Below, piece by piece: positions 10,491 to 19,317 of a DNA stretch of 64,000 nt. Position numbers and translations under genes: made by a program. This stretch comes from JACMJL01 sp963791805 (GTDB taxonomy: Bacteria > Bacillota > Clostridia > Clostridiales > Clostridiaceae). The DNA lies in contig CAWBTU010000003.1 in assembly GCA_963791805.1 (NCBI GenBank), forward strand, positions 1 through 64,000. The letters are read 5' to 3'. The number at the start of each line of letters is the position of its first letter. Positions within the stretch are counted from its first letter, which is position 1. The notes under the pieces were generated by a model. That model had not been told where the DNA came from. It did not search any database and was given only the letters and a program-made list of their open reading frames with translations.

Positions 10491-12143
10491 TAGTGGGTCC
10501 CCTTTGCGGATGCGGCTGGGATGGGCACAGCGACTGCGGCTTGCGCCGGGGTTACGAGTGCCGGCGGTTGCGCGGCGGCGTTCACCGGGGCGCCCGGTTG
10601 CGGGTAGTCTGGACGAACGATCGCAATGGTGTGATTCACCGGCTGCTCGAGGATCTGGAGAAACGGCTTGGGATAAAGGCCGATCCAGAATGCCATGATG
10701 AGGAGCGGAACGAATGTTGCCACTTCGCGCGGCGTCAGGTCGTGCAGCTTTTCATTCTTCGGATTGGTGACCGTGCCGAAGAACACCCGCTGATAGAGCC
10801 AGAGCAGATACGCGGCGGCGAGGACGACTCCGGGGACGGCCCAGGCGCGCCCAGCGCCAGTTTTCCATGAACGTGCCTTGCAGGATCGTGAACTCGCCGA
10901 TGAAGCCGTTGAGCAGCGGGAGTCCCATCGACGAGAGGAACATGATCATGGTGATCGTCGCGTAAACGGGCATCACGTTCGAGATGCCGCCGTATTCGGA
11001 GATCTCGCGCGTGTGGCGGCGCTCGTAGAGGATGCCGACGATCAAGAACAGCGCGCCGGTGGAGATGCCGTGATTGATCTGCTGGAGGACCGAGCCGCTG
11101 AGGCCGAGCGGCGTCAGCACGAAAATTCCCAGCGTGCAGAAGCCCAGGTGGCTGACTGAGGAATAGGCCACCAGCTTCTTCATGTCCTTCTGCATCAGCG
11201 AAACGAGCGCGCCGTAGAGGATCCCCACGATAGAGAGAAAGATCATCCAGCCGCGAACGGTCATGTGCATGAACGTGGCCGGGTTCGAGAGCACGTTGGG
11301 GAAGAAGGGAAGCGAGAAGCGGATGAAGCCGTAGGTTCCCATCTTCAGCAGGACGCCCGCCAGAATCACGGAGCCCGCCGTGGGCGCTTCCACGTGGGCG
11401 TCGGGGAGCCAGGTGTGGAAGGGGAACATCGGCACTTTGATGGCGAAGGCGAAGAAGAAACTGAGGAACAGCAGCGTTGCAGCGTAGGGACCGTAGTCGG
11501 AGTAAATCTTGGGCGCGGTTTGATAAAGCGCTTCGAGGCTGAAGGTGTAGATCTGCGTCACGCTGTGATGGTGGAAGTAGAGGAACAGGATGCCCAGCAG
11601 CATCAGCACCGAACCGGCCAGCGTATAAAGGAAGAATTTAATGGCGGCGTAGAGTTTGCGCGGGCCTCCCCAAATGCCGATGAGCAGGTACATCGGGACG
11701 AGCATGGCTTCCCAGAAGACGAAGAAGAGGAAGAAATCCAGCGCCATGAAGACGCCGAGCATGCCCGTCTGCAGCACGAGGAACCAGATGTAGTACTCCT
11801 TCACGCGGTTCTCGATGGCGGTCCATGACGACATGATCGAGATCCAGCCCAGCAGCGTGGTCAGCATGATGAGCAGGAACGAGATGCCGTCGATGCCGAG
11901 TACGTAGCCGGCGCCAATGGAGGGGATCCAGTTGTTGGCCGAGCCCTCCACAAACTTGAAGCCGGGCTCAAAGCGCTGCGCCCAGAACCACGGCACCAGC
12001 GGCAGCGAGACCAGGAATCCGCCGAGCGCGAAGATATTGCCGATCCAGCGGATGGCGTCCTTGTTCTCTTTGGGGACGAACAGGAGCAGGATCGCGCCCA
12101 CCAGCGGCGTGAAGAGGATGATGGAGAGTATGTGTGCTTGCAT
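10490..12143 (-). CDS. nuoM: NADH-quinone oxidoreductase subunit M, one frameshift near 10,850
   Basis: NuoM is a proton-pumping antiporter-like subunit. The first 440 or so residues (from ATG 12143) are intact: FVFWEAMLVPMYLLIGIWGG with the key glutamate, and PMFPFHTWLPDAHVEAPTAG. After TFMENWRWA the frame is lost and resumes one base off as WAVPGVVLAAAYLLWLYQ and FFGTVTNPKNEKLHDL, to the stop at 10490. The site reads tgggcgcgcctgggccgtc, where removing one base restores the frame. Since all surrounding subunits are intact, a sequencing error is likelier than inactivation. The C-terminus has an Ala/Pro-rich tail. Confidence 0.92.
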
Positions 12144-12146
12144 AAT

Positions 12147-12231
12147 GAGCTTCTAGCCGCTAGCTTCTAGCTTGTGCTACTCGGCTTCTGGGATTTTGCT
12201 AGAAGCTAGTAGCTAGCAGCTAGAAGCTGCC
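12147..12231. repeat. Inverted pair of agcttcta heptamer arrays between nuoL and nuoM
   Basis: The left arm gcttctagccgctagcttct (from 12149) and the right arm agaagctagtagctagcagc (from 12200) are near reverse complements separated by about 25 bases. The whole 90-base junction between nuoL and nuoM is made of this structure, which can fold as one long hairpin in the operon mRNA. Confidence 0.75.
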
Positions 12232-12233
12232 GT

Positions 12234-14318
12234 TTAGTGATACACGTAATAAAACACGAAGCCTACCAGCCCTGCGGTCATGACCAGTGCATACCACTGC
12301 ACCAGGCCCCATTCGAACAAGCGAGCGGGATAGCTGAGCATGCGCGCCAGGATCGCGGGGCCGTTGACGCCGATGCCGTCAATGATCCAGGTATCCCACC
12401 ACTTCGAAATCGTCGCGGTGAGGCGGGTGAGCCAACCGGCGGCGTTGACTGCGCCGTCGACTATGTTGGCGTCGAACCACGAACTAGCTTCGCCCAGGCC
12501 CATGGCGCCCAGGCGCACTTTGCCCAGTTTTCGGCGGCCGGTGAAGACGTAGTCGTAACCTTCGTCCACGTAGTACTTGTTCAGCAGCGTGTTGTAGACC
12601 GGAGTCGCAGCGGCCGCAATCGGCTCGGCGTAATTCCTGTCGGCATTCTTGTAGAAGCGCGAGGCTGCGAACCATCCTCCAAAGGCGACCGCTACCGAGA
12701 GGAGCATCAGCCCCCACTCGGTGGCGCGGCTACCTTCTTCAGCGGGCGCTTCCGACGCCTCCACATGATTGGCGAACACAGGCTCCAGGAATTTCTCGAA
12801 ATGGTTTGAACCGCCCATGCTCGGAGACACGCCAAGGTAGCCCGCGGTGATTGAGAAGAATGCGAGGATCACTAGCGGCACCGTCATCGACTTTGGCGAT
12901 TCGTGGATGTGATGCTCGACTTCGTGGCTGGTAACGCGCGACGGACTCCAGAACGTCAGGTAGATCAGGCGGAACATGTAGAAGGCGGTCATCAGCGCGG
13001 TGGCAAAGCCGATCACCCAGAGATAGGGGCTGCACTTCCAAGCCTGCCAGAGAATTTCGTCTTTGGAGAAGAAGCCTGCCAGGCCGGGGATTCCGGCAAT
13101 CGCCAGCGTCGCGATGAACATGGTGCGGAAGGTGATCGGGATTTTTTCCGACAGCGCGCCCATGTTGCGCATGTCCTGCTCGCCGCTCATGGCGTGAATC
13201 ACCGATCCAGCACCGAGGAAGAGCAGAGCTTTGAAGAAGGCGTGGGTGAAGACGTGGAAGACGCCGGCAGCGAAGGCTCCGACACCTAGGGCGAGGAACA
13301 TGTAGCCGAGTTGCGAAACCGTCGAGTAGGCGAGTACGCGCTTGATGTCGTTCTGCACGAGTCCGATCGAAGCGGCGAAGATGGCGGTGAGCGCTCCGAT
13401 GATCGCGACGGTCTTCATCGAAGTCGGTGCGAGCACGAAGAGGGCGTTCGAGCGCGCCACCATGTAGACGCCTGCTGTCACCATCGTTGCGGCGTGGATC
13501 AGGGCGCTGACTGGCGTCGGGCCTTCCATCGCGTCAGGCAACCACACATAAAGAGGCAGTTGCGCAGACTTGCCGCAGGCTCCGACGAACAGAAGCAGCG
13601 TAGCCGCGGTGATGATGGGATCGCCGATCGCAAAGTGTCCGGAGCGGGCTGCAGCGTTGACGTCGATGTAGCGCAACGAACCCATATACCATGCGATGAA
13701 GAACATGCCAAGGATGAATCCCGCGTCGCCGATGCGGTTGACGATGAACGCCTTGTTCGCGGCATCGCTCGCCGACTTGCGCTGGAAATAGAAACCGATC
13801 AACAGATACGAGCACAGGCCCACGCCTTCCCAGCCGACAAACATGAGTGCGTAGTTGTTGGCGAGGATGAGTGTGAGCATGGAGAACATGAAGAGGTTGA
13901 GATATCCGAAGAAGCGGTAGTAGCCGCCTTCATGTCCCATGTAGCCAATGGAATAGATATGGATCAGCATGCCGACGCCGGTGACGAACAGGAGCCAGAT
14001 GCTGGAGAGTGGGTCGAGCAGGAATCCGGCGTCGGCCTGGAAGTTGGCTTGCGTGCCGTCGTGTGTGACGTAATTTGTGTGGCCGGTGTCGGTGCCGAGC
14101 CAGGTGTAGAGAATCTTCTGGTAGGGCTGGTGATTGTTTGCGTCAGCCCATGCGTTGTATTGCAGCACCGCGCCGCAGGCCATGATGAAGGCAAGGACAA
14201 CCACGCCCACGCACACGGCGCTGACCGTCTGCTTGGCCAGCCTGCGGCCAAAGAAGAACATGATCGCCGCGCCCAGGGCGGGCAGTAGCGGGATGAGGTA
14301 GATGTGGTCGAGAAACAT
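12234..14318 (-). CDS. nuoL: NADH-quinone oxidoreductase subunit L
   Basis: NuoL is the distal proton pump of complex I and carries the long amphipathic helix HL that runs along the membrane arm. This 694-residue form has the family motifs FVGWEGVGLCSYLLIGFYFQ, KSAQLPLYVWLPDAMEGPTP and ALIHAATMVTAGVYMVARSN. The C-terminal region (from about residue 540) fits helix HL and the last membrane helices. It starts at ATG 14318 and lies downstream of nuoK in the standard K-L-M-N order. Confidence 0.96.
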   Translation of the reverse strand: MFLDHIYLIPLLPALGAAIMFFFGRRLAKQTVSAVCVGVVVLAFIMACGAVLQYNAWADANNHQPYQKILYTWLGTDTGHTNYVTHDGTQANFQADAGFLLDPLSSIWLLFVTGVGMLIHIYSIGYMGHEGGYYRFFGYLNLFMFSMLTLILANNYALMFVGWEGVGLCSYLLIGFYFQRKSASDAANKAFIVNRIGDAGFILGMFFIAWYMGSLRYIDVNAAARSGHFAIGDPIITAATLLLFVGACGKSAQLPLYVWLPDAMEGPTPVSALIHAATMVTAGVYMVARSNALFVLAPTSMKTVAIIGALTAIFAASIGLVQNDIKRVLAYSTVSQLGYMFLALGVGAFAAGVFHVFTHAFFKALLFLGAGSVIHAMSGEQDMRNMGALSEKIPITFRTMFIATLAIAGIPGLAGFFSKDEILWQAWKCSPYLWVIGFATALMTAFYMFRLIYLTFWSPSRVTSHEVEHHIHESPKSMTVPLVILAFFSITAGYLGVSPSMGGSNHFEKFLEPVFANHVEASEAPAEEGSRATEWGLMLLSVAVAFGGWFAASRFYKNADRNYAEPIAAAATPVYNTLLNKYYVDEGYDYVFTGRRKLGKVRLGAMGLGEASSWFDANIVDGAVNAAGWLTRLTATISKWWDTWIIDGIGVNGPAILARMLSYPARLFEWGLVQWYALVMTAGLVGFVFYYVYH

Positions 14319-14330
14319 TCGCTCTCAGTT

Positions 14331-14417
14331 CTTGAGCTCTTAGCTCTTAGCCTTTAGCTCTTAGCGCAAACCCGTGGGGGGTGGGCTAAGAGCTAAAAGC
14401 TAATGGCTAAAAGCTGC
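14331..14417. repeat. Inverted pair of agctctt heptamer arrays between nuoK and nuoL
   Basis: Units such as agctctt, agctctt, agccttt, agctctt form the left arm; the right arm reads gctaagagctaaaagctaat and continues ggctaaaagctg. The arms are complementary and separated by about 20 bases (caaacccgtggggggtgg). The structure fills most of the junction. Confidence 0.75.
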
Positions 14418-14421
14418 CTTT

Positions 14422-14757
14422 CTACCACTTCAACAAATTCACTTCATCCACATTGACCGTCTCTTTGTTGCGAAAGAAGGCGATCAGAATTCCCAGTCCG
14501 ACGGCGGCTTCGGCGGCGGCGTCGGTGATGACAAAAATGGCGAACACCTGGCCATGCAGGGCCGAGGCTCCGTGAATGCTCTGCCAGTAACGCGAGAACG
14601 CGACCAGGTTCAGGTTGACGGCGTTCAGAATTAACTCGATCGACATCAGGATGATGACGACGTTGCGGCGCGTGAGCACACCGATTACTCCGAGCAGGAA
14701 CAGCGCAGCGCCCAGGACCAGGTAGTGCAATGTCGAGATGTGGAACAGGGTATCCAT
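14422..14757 (-). CDS. nuoK: NADH-quinone oxidoreductase subunit K
   Basis: NuoK is a three-helix membrane subunit linking the quinone site to the proton pumps. The 111-residue sequence carries the conserved glutamates in LMSIELILNAVNLNLVAFSR and in DAAAEAAVGLGILIAFF. Length and the three-helix topology are normal for the family. It starts at ATG 14757 and lies between nuoJ and nuoL. Confidence 0.96.
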   Translation of the reverse strand: MDTLFHISTLHYLVLGAALFLLGVIGVLTRRNVVIILMSIELILNAVNLNLVAFSRYWQSIHGASALHGQVFAIFVITDAAAEAAVGLGILIAFFRNKETVNVDEVNLLKW

Positions 14758-14820
14758 TTGAGCTTCTAGCTTCTACTTCTAGCCGCTAGCTAAAGCTAGG
14801 AGCTAGCAGCCAGAAGCTGT
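14758..14820. repeat. Inverted pair of heptamer arrays between nuoJ and nuoK
   Basis: The left arm (gagcttctagcttctacttc, then tagccgctag) and the right arm (ctaaagctaggagctagcag, then ccagaagctg) are imperfect reverse complements. They fill nearly the whole 67-base junction between nuoJ and nuoK. Confidence 0.7.
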
Positions 14821-14824
14821 TGTT

Positions 14825-15358
14825 TCAAATCCTCTTCTTGGCCATCACAACCGCCCCGATGATCGCCACCAGCAACAGGAGCGACGCGATCTCAAAGGCG
14901 AACATGTACATTCCGGCGCGGCGGTCAAACAGCAAGTTTGCGATCAACTGCGTGTTCTGGCTCTCTCCGTAGGCTGTGCGGCCCTCGATGAATAGGGTCG
15001 TCCCTCTTACGGTTTTCGTGTAAACGGTGATGAAAAGCCCGCCGAGGGCTGCGGCAGCGACGATGCCAACCAGCCATTGCTTGTTAAACTGCCGCTCTTT
15101 CTGCTGCCGCTCAATCGAGATCAGCATGATTACAAACAGGAACAGCACCATGATGCCGCCCGCATAAAGAATGATCTGCACGCCAGCTACAAATGGAGCG
15201 TAGAGCATCAGGTACAGCGCGGCCTGGGCGAGAAGCGTGCTGATCAGCGCAATCGCGGAGTGGACGGCATTCTTGCGAGTGATGACTAGGATGCCGCCGA
15301 TGAGCATGATCGCGGAGAGCAGATAGAAGAAGAAGGGCGTTGCGACCGGAGGATTCAT
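14825..15358 (-). CDS. nuoJ: NADH-quinone oxidoreductase subunit J
   Basis: NuoJ is a five-helix membrane subunit of complex I with the pi-bulge helix that couples quinone reduction to pumping. The 177-residue protein begins MNPPVATPFFFYLLSAIMLI and contains YLMLYAPFVAGVQIILYAGG followed by IMVLFLFVIMLIS, the family signature. ATG 15358 overlaps the TGA stop of nuoH (ATGA), so I reject the much longer open frame upstream. In most complex I operons nuoI lies between nuoH and nuoJ; it is absent here. Confidence 0.95.
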   Translation of the reverse strand: MNPPVATPFFFYLLSAIMLIGGILVITRKNAVHSAIALISTLLAQAALYLMLYAPFVAGVQIILYAGGIMVLFLFVIMLISIERQQKERQFNKQWLVGIVAAAALGGLFITVYTKTVRGTTLFIEGRTAYGESQNTQLIANLLFDRRAGMYMFAFEIASLLLLVAIIGAVVMAKKRI

Positions 15359-16653
15359 GGGCGGAACCCTCCCGTCAGGCCAGCCCAGAGCTCGGCGCGC
15401 ATCGCCACCAGAGCCGTCACGATCAACAGCGCCAGCCCGGTCGGCAATAGCACTTTCCATCCTACTTTCATGAGCTGGTCGAATCGATAACGCGGGAACG
15501 TGCCACGATACCAGATATAGAGGTACATGAACCCCGCAACCTTCGCGGAAAACCAAAAGATGTCCTGAACACGCACGCGCACGCCGGGAATGAACAGGAT
15601 CAAGCCAATTAGAGCGAGAAAAGCACCAAATCCGGCGAGGCCAATAGTTTGAACCCTGAACAGCGGATGCTTGGGCATGTGGGCGGTGCTGTAGAAGCAC
15701 ATGCCGGCGAGGAACAGGAAAGTAATTCCGGGGAAAAGCGAGAACACCAGGTCCCATGTGGGACCGGTGAGCGCATTGGGGAACGGGCGCAGCCAGCCGC
15801 CGAGCCACAGTGTCACTGCGATCGACGAAACAGCAATCATCGCCGAATATTCGGCCAGGAAAAACAAAGACCAGCGGAAGCCGCTGTACTCGGTGTGAAA
15901 TCCGGCGGTGAGTTCGGATTCAGCTTCGGGTAGGTCAAACGGGGCGCGGTTGGTTTCGGCGACCATGGCGATGGCGAAGATGGCGAACGCGATGATGCCG
16001 AGCGGGAAGAATTTGAATAGGAACCATTCGCCCTGCGCCTGCTGCGCCTGAACGATCCCGATCATGCTCAGAGTGCCCGTGCCCTCGGTGTTAAGGCTGG
16101 TCATCATGATGGCCGAGACCACAGCCAGACCCATTGCGACTTCATACGAGACCATCTGGGCGCTCGATCGGAGCGCTCCGATCAGCGGATAGTGCGAGTT
16201 CGAGGCCCATCCGGCAGTGACGATGCCAAGCACGCTGAGCGACGACACCCCCAGCATGAACAGGATGCCGATATTCATATCGGTGATCGCGTGCGTAGGA
16301 CCGAACGGGACGACGACGAAGACCGTAAAGGCCGCGAGCACGACGATGAACGGGGCGATCCAGAAGACCGTGGCGTCGGCCTCGGCGGGGATGATGTCCT
16401 CTTTCAGCAGGAGCTTCAGCGCGTCGGCAATGGGCTGCAGCAGTCCGTGCGGCCCCACGCGCATGGGCCCGAGGCGCACCTGCATGTGCGCGAGAATCTT
16501 CCGCTCCAGCCAGTTCATCGCGATAACGGCGACGGACAATCCGACGAAGACTAGCAGGATGTACACCGTCGCCCAGAACCAGTTTCCGGCCACGCCGGGC
16601 GTCTCCGTTTTATTTGCAAGGTAAGACTGGATGTACTGGAGGAAGTCGTGCAT
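15355..16653 (-). CDS. nuoH: NADH-quinone oxidoreductase subunit H
   Basis: NuoH forms much of the quinone-binding chamber at the foot of complex I. The 432-residue protein has the signatures NWLERKILAHMQVRLGPMRV and AETNRAPFDLPEAESELTAG followed by FHTEYSGFRW. ATG 16653 shares its A with the nuoD stop (TGATG), which indicates coupling and rejects the upstream extension of the open frame. The protein is longer than many NuoH (about 330 residues), with added C-terminal helices like those in other acidobacterial or long-type forms. Confidence 0.95.
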   Translation of the reverse strand: MHDFLQYIQSYLANKTETPGVAGNWFWATVYILLVFVGLSVAVIAMNWLERKILAHMQVRLGPMRVGPHGLLQPIADALKLLLKEDIIPAEADATVFWIAPFIVVLAAFTVFVVVPFGPTHAITDMNIGILFMLGVSSLSVLGIVTAGWASNSHYPLIGALRSSAQMVSYEVAMGLAVVSAIMMTSLNTEGTGTLSMIGIVQAQQAQGEWFLFKFFPLGIIAFAIFAIAMVAETNRAPFDLPEAESELTAGFHTEYSGFRWSLFFLAEYSAMIAVSSIAVTLWLGGWLRPFPNALTGPTWDLVFSLFPGITFLFLAGMCFYSTAHMPKHPLFRVQTIGLAGFGAFLALIGLILFIPGVRVRVQDIFWFSAKVAGFMYLYIWYRGTFPRYRFDQLMKVGWKVLLPTGLALLIVTALVAMRAELWAGLTGGFRP

Positions 16654-17804
16654 CAGCGGTCCACCTCGCCGAGAACGATGTCGAGCGTGCCGATGACGGC
16701 AATCACGTCGGCGACAAGCTGGCCGCGGCACATCAGGTCAAGCGCTTGCAGATTGACGAAGCTCGGCGGGCGCACGCGCACGCGGTAGGGCTGCGTCGAT
16801 CCGTCGCTGACGATGAAGTATCCCAGCTCCCCTTTCGGCGCCTCAATCGAGTGATAGACTTCGCCGACCGGAGGCTTCATTACCTTGGGTACTTTCGCCA
16901 TAATCGGACCTTCGGGGATGCCTTCAACGGCTTGCTCGATGATGCGCAGCGCCTGGCGCATCTCGATCATGCGCACAATGTACCGGTCATACGTGTCGCC
17001 GTTTGCGCCGGTGGGAATTTCGAAATCGAAATTCTTGTAATTGGCGTAGGGCAGGGCTTTGCGGATATCCCATTTCACCCCGCTGGCGCGCAGCACCGGC
17101 CCGGTCACGCCGAGCGCGATGGCATCTTTGGCCGAGATCGTACCCACGTTCTTGGTGCGTTCCAGCCAGATGCGGTTCGTGGTCAGCAGTTCTTCGTACT
17201 CGTCGATCTTCGGCCTCACGAATGAGACGAAATTTCTGACGTCGTTCTCGAACCCGTCGTACGCTTCGTACTGCAGGCCGCCGATGCGGAAGGCATGTGT
17301 GGTCAGCCGGGCGCCGCAATATTTCTCGAAAATCTTGAGAATCTCTTCCCGGTCGCGGAAGGTGTAGAAGAGCGGTGTAATCGCGCCGATGTCGAGCGCG
17401 TGCGTGCCCAGCCAGAGCTGGTGGCTTGCGATGCGGTTCAGCTCAGTGAGAATGACGCGAATGTATTGTGCGCGCGGCGGCGCTTCCACGCTCAGAAGTT
17501 TTTCGACCGCCTCGCAGTATCCCAGGCCGTTCGAGACCGCGGCAACATAATCCATGCGGTCGACGTAGGGATTGAACATCGTGTAGGTGCGGTTCTCGGC
17601 AATTTTTTCGACGCCCCGGTGCAGGTATCCGATGACGCACTCGAGGCCCATGACCTTCTCGCCGTCGAGCCGGAGGATCACGCGCAGCACGCCATGCGTC
17701 GCGGGATGCTGCGGACCCATGTTGATGACGAGCTCGTTGGCGTCGAGAAACGTCTTGTCGGGCGTTTCGAGGTCGAGCGGCGAGAGTGAGCGGGGGGCGG
17801 TCAT
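16653..17804 (-). CDS. nuoD: NADH-quinone oxidoreductase subunit D
   Basis: NuoD is the 49-kDa-type peripheral subunit that lines the quinone site with NuoB. The 383-residue sequence has MGPQHPATHGVLR near the N-terminus (the quinone-binding His loop), EKYCGARLTTHAFRIGG, and the C-terminal end DIVLGEVDR. It starts at ATG 17804. Its partner NuoB, which carries cluster N2, is not encoded between nuoA and nuoC where it is normally found. Confidence 0.95.
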   Translation of the reverse strand: MTAPRSLSPLDLETPDKTFLDANELVINMGPQHPATHGVLRVILRLDGEKVMGLECVIGYLHRGVEKIAENRTYTMFNPYVDRMDYVAAVSNGLGYCEAVEKLLSVEAPPRAQYIRVILTELNRIASHQLWLGTHALDIGAITPLFYTFRDREEILKIFEKYCGARLTTHAFRIGGLQYEAYDGFENDVRNFVSFVRPKIDEYEELLTTNRIWLERTKNVGTISAKDAIALGVTGPVLRASGVKWDIRKALPYANYKNFDFEIPTGANGDTYDRYIVRMIEMRQALRIIEQAVEGIPEGPIMAKVPKVMKPPVGEVYHSIEAPKGELGYFIVSDGSTQPYRVRVRPPSFVNLQALDLMCRGQLVADVIAVIGTLDIVLGEVDR

Positions 17805-17840
17805 CGGATCGGGGTTTGGTCGTTAGGTCTCAGGTCCTCG

Positions 17841-18593
17841 CTACTGTCCGCTTTCTATACCCAGGTTGATTTGTACCCATTCGTTGTCCTGCTGCAGTGC
17901 CGTAGTCCTTGCGCAGCGGGAATCCCTTCCAGCCATCGGGTAATAGGATGCGTTTCAGGTCAGGATGGCCGTCGAACTTGATGCCGAACATATCGAAAAC
18001 TTCGCGCTCGAGCCAGTTGGCCGTCGCCCAGATGGGAACGGAACTGGCGATGCTTTCGCCATCGGCAATTTGCGTTTTCACGCGGATGCGCTCGTTGCGC
18101 GGAAACGAATAGAGCACCCACACCACATCGAACTGTTTCTCGCGCTTGGGGTAGTGCACTGCGGTGATGTCCACGCAGTAATCGAACTGTTCTTCGTTGC
18201 GGAGAATCGCAGGATTTCCGGAATCAACGAGCGATCCACCACCATGTAGTTCTGGCCAAGGTGCGTCAGAGGCTCGATCCCGGAGCCGTATTCGCGCTTC
18301 AGCTTCGCGACCATGGGCGAGTCCCAGGGAGTGGGTACTGGAGCTGCAGGCTTCGGAGGTGCGGCGGCTGGCTTAGCGGGCGCAGCGGGTTTTGCAGGTG
18401 CGGCGGCGGCCGGTTTCGATGGAGTTGAGGTTTCTGAGGGTGGAGAAGGCTTCGCGGGAGTGGTTTTCGTTTCCGATTGAACCGATCCGGGGGGTATGGA
18501 TTTCACTCCACCCGGAGTTGCGGGCTGATCCGCCGTCGGTTTCGGTTCGCTTTCCGGCGGCGGTGTCGAGGGAGATTTAATTTCGTCCGGCAT
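17841..18593 (-). CDS. nuoC: NADH-quinone oxidoreductase subunit C, two frameshifts, Pro/Ala-rich N-terminal extension
   Basis: NuoC is the 30-kDa-type peripheral subunit. From ATG 18593 there is a Pro/Ala/Lys-rich low-complexity segment of about 90 residues, then the NuoC domain. Frame is lost after SLIPEILRF (near 18,200) and resumes as LRNEEQFDYCVDITAVHYPK, through REVFDMFGIKFDGHPDLKRI, the hallmark. A second slip near 17,905 follows FPLRKDYGT; the true end reads LQQDNEWVQINLGIESGQ and stops at 17841. Single-base changes restore both frames, so sequencing errors are likely. The disordered extension could be a tether; its role is unknown. Confidence 0.88.
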
Positions 18594-18608
18594 AGGGCGA
18601 CGGCTCAA

Positions 18609-18872
18609 AACTCCGGCGCAGAGTGCGTTCGGGAAGAACGTTAACTTTTATCAGCTTGAAGGGATGGTGTCAAACTTGCGCGGAGCGGGAAATTGTAAAA
18701 CTTTACTGGCGGATGCGCGTGGATTCTAACGTTGAGAAACAGTGGCGAAAATTCCTAGTGGTGCCCCAAGCGACGGTACGGTGAAAGGGATCCTTCGACC
18801 ACGTTGGCGTTCGCTTCGCTCGCGACAACTCCGCTCAGGATGACAGGCGGAACTCGGAGAAGGAACAGAAAT
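18609..18872. repeat. Intergenic region with 'ggatccttcg...caggatgaca' element
   Basis: Positions 18788-18842 read ggatccttcgaccacgttgg, then cgttcgcttcgctcgcgaca and actccgctcaggatgaca. The ends (atcctt / aggat) are inverted and the middle is a run of cgctcg-like units. Similar elements are common in acidobacterial intergenic DNA in my general knowledge. No gene is seen in the rest of the gap, and nuoB is not here. Confidence 0.5.
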
Positions 18873-19211
18873 CTATCTACCCTGCGCTTGCGACTGGTAG
18901 GTCTCGATCAAATCGCGGATGCGCTGCGCGTCTTTCTTGCGATGGCCGTGGCTGGTGATGGGATCGGTCCCGCCGGTGGATTCGATCACGATCTCGGACC
19001 AGAAGACTCCGGTCGAGATGTGCACCGAGGCAACCTTCGAGATCGGAATGCTCTCCTCATTGCTCCCGAACAGCTTTCCCTTGGTGCGGATCACGCGCTG
19101 AGGGCTCACCACGATTCTCGTCGGAAACAAGAAATTGCCTTGCGTCCAGCGCGAGGCCGAGAAGGTTTCGGCGGGAGAGGAATCCATCGGGTTGACGGGA
19201 TCAGTGGCCAT
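18873..19211 (-). CDS. Small bacterial PH-domain-like protein within the nuo operon
   Basis: This 112-residue soluble protein has a polar N-terminus and one compact beta-rich domain (FLFPTRIVVSPQRVIRTKGK, then SIPISKVASVHISTGVFWSE) ending in a helix (KKDAQRIRDLIETYQ). The pattern fits the bacterial PH-like (DUF304/bPH_2) fold. It takes the place of nuoB between nuoA and nuoC and is transcribed with them. It has no cysteines, so it cannot carry an Fe-S cluster. Its role in complex I is unknown; it may be unrelated. Confidence 0.6.
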   Translation of the reverse strand: MATDPVNPMDSSPAETFSASRWTQGNFLFPTRIVVSPQRVIRTKGKLFGSNEESIPISKVASVHISTGVFWSEIVIESTGGTDPITSHGHRKKDAQRIRDLIETYQSQAQGR

Positions 19212-19215
19212 AGTT

Positions 19216-19312
19216 ATTGAGTCGTTGAGTGATTGAGTCGTTTACGGCACCTCGCGCCTGGCAACTGAGCCCAAATGACGAAATGACTCGATCGCTAATG
19301 ATTCAATGACGC
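19216..19312. repeat. Inverted pair of attgagtcg-type arrays between nuoA and the PH gene
   Basis: The left arm (attgagtcgttgagtgattg, continuing agtcgttta) carries about 8-bp units; the right arm (aaatgactcgatcgctaatg, continuing attcaatgac) is its imperfect reverse complement. About 30 bases separate them. Unit sequence differs from the agct-type arrays, but the arrangement is the same. Confidence 0.65.
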
Positions 19313-19317
19313 GCTCT

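Noticed and set aside
12147..12231. Heptamer arrays as a CRISPR array or transposon ends
   Set aside because: Units are only about 7 bp, degenerate and without spacers; no cas gene, transposase or target duplication is near.
14825..15808. Longer nuoJ frame with an Arg/His-rich N-terminal part
   Set aside because: The extra part overlaps nuoH in another frame; the ATGA overlap and family length support the start at 15358.
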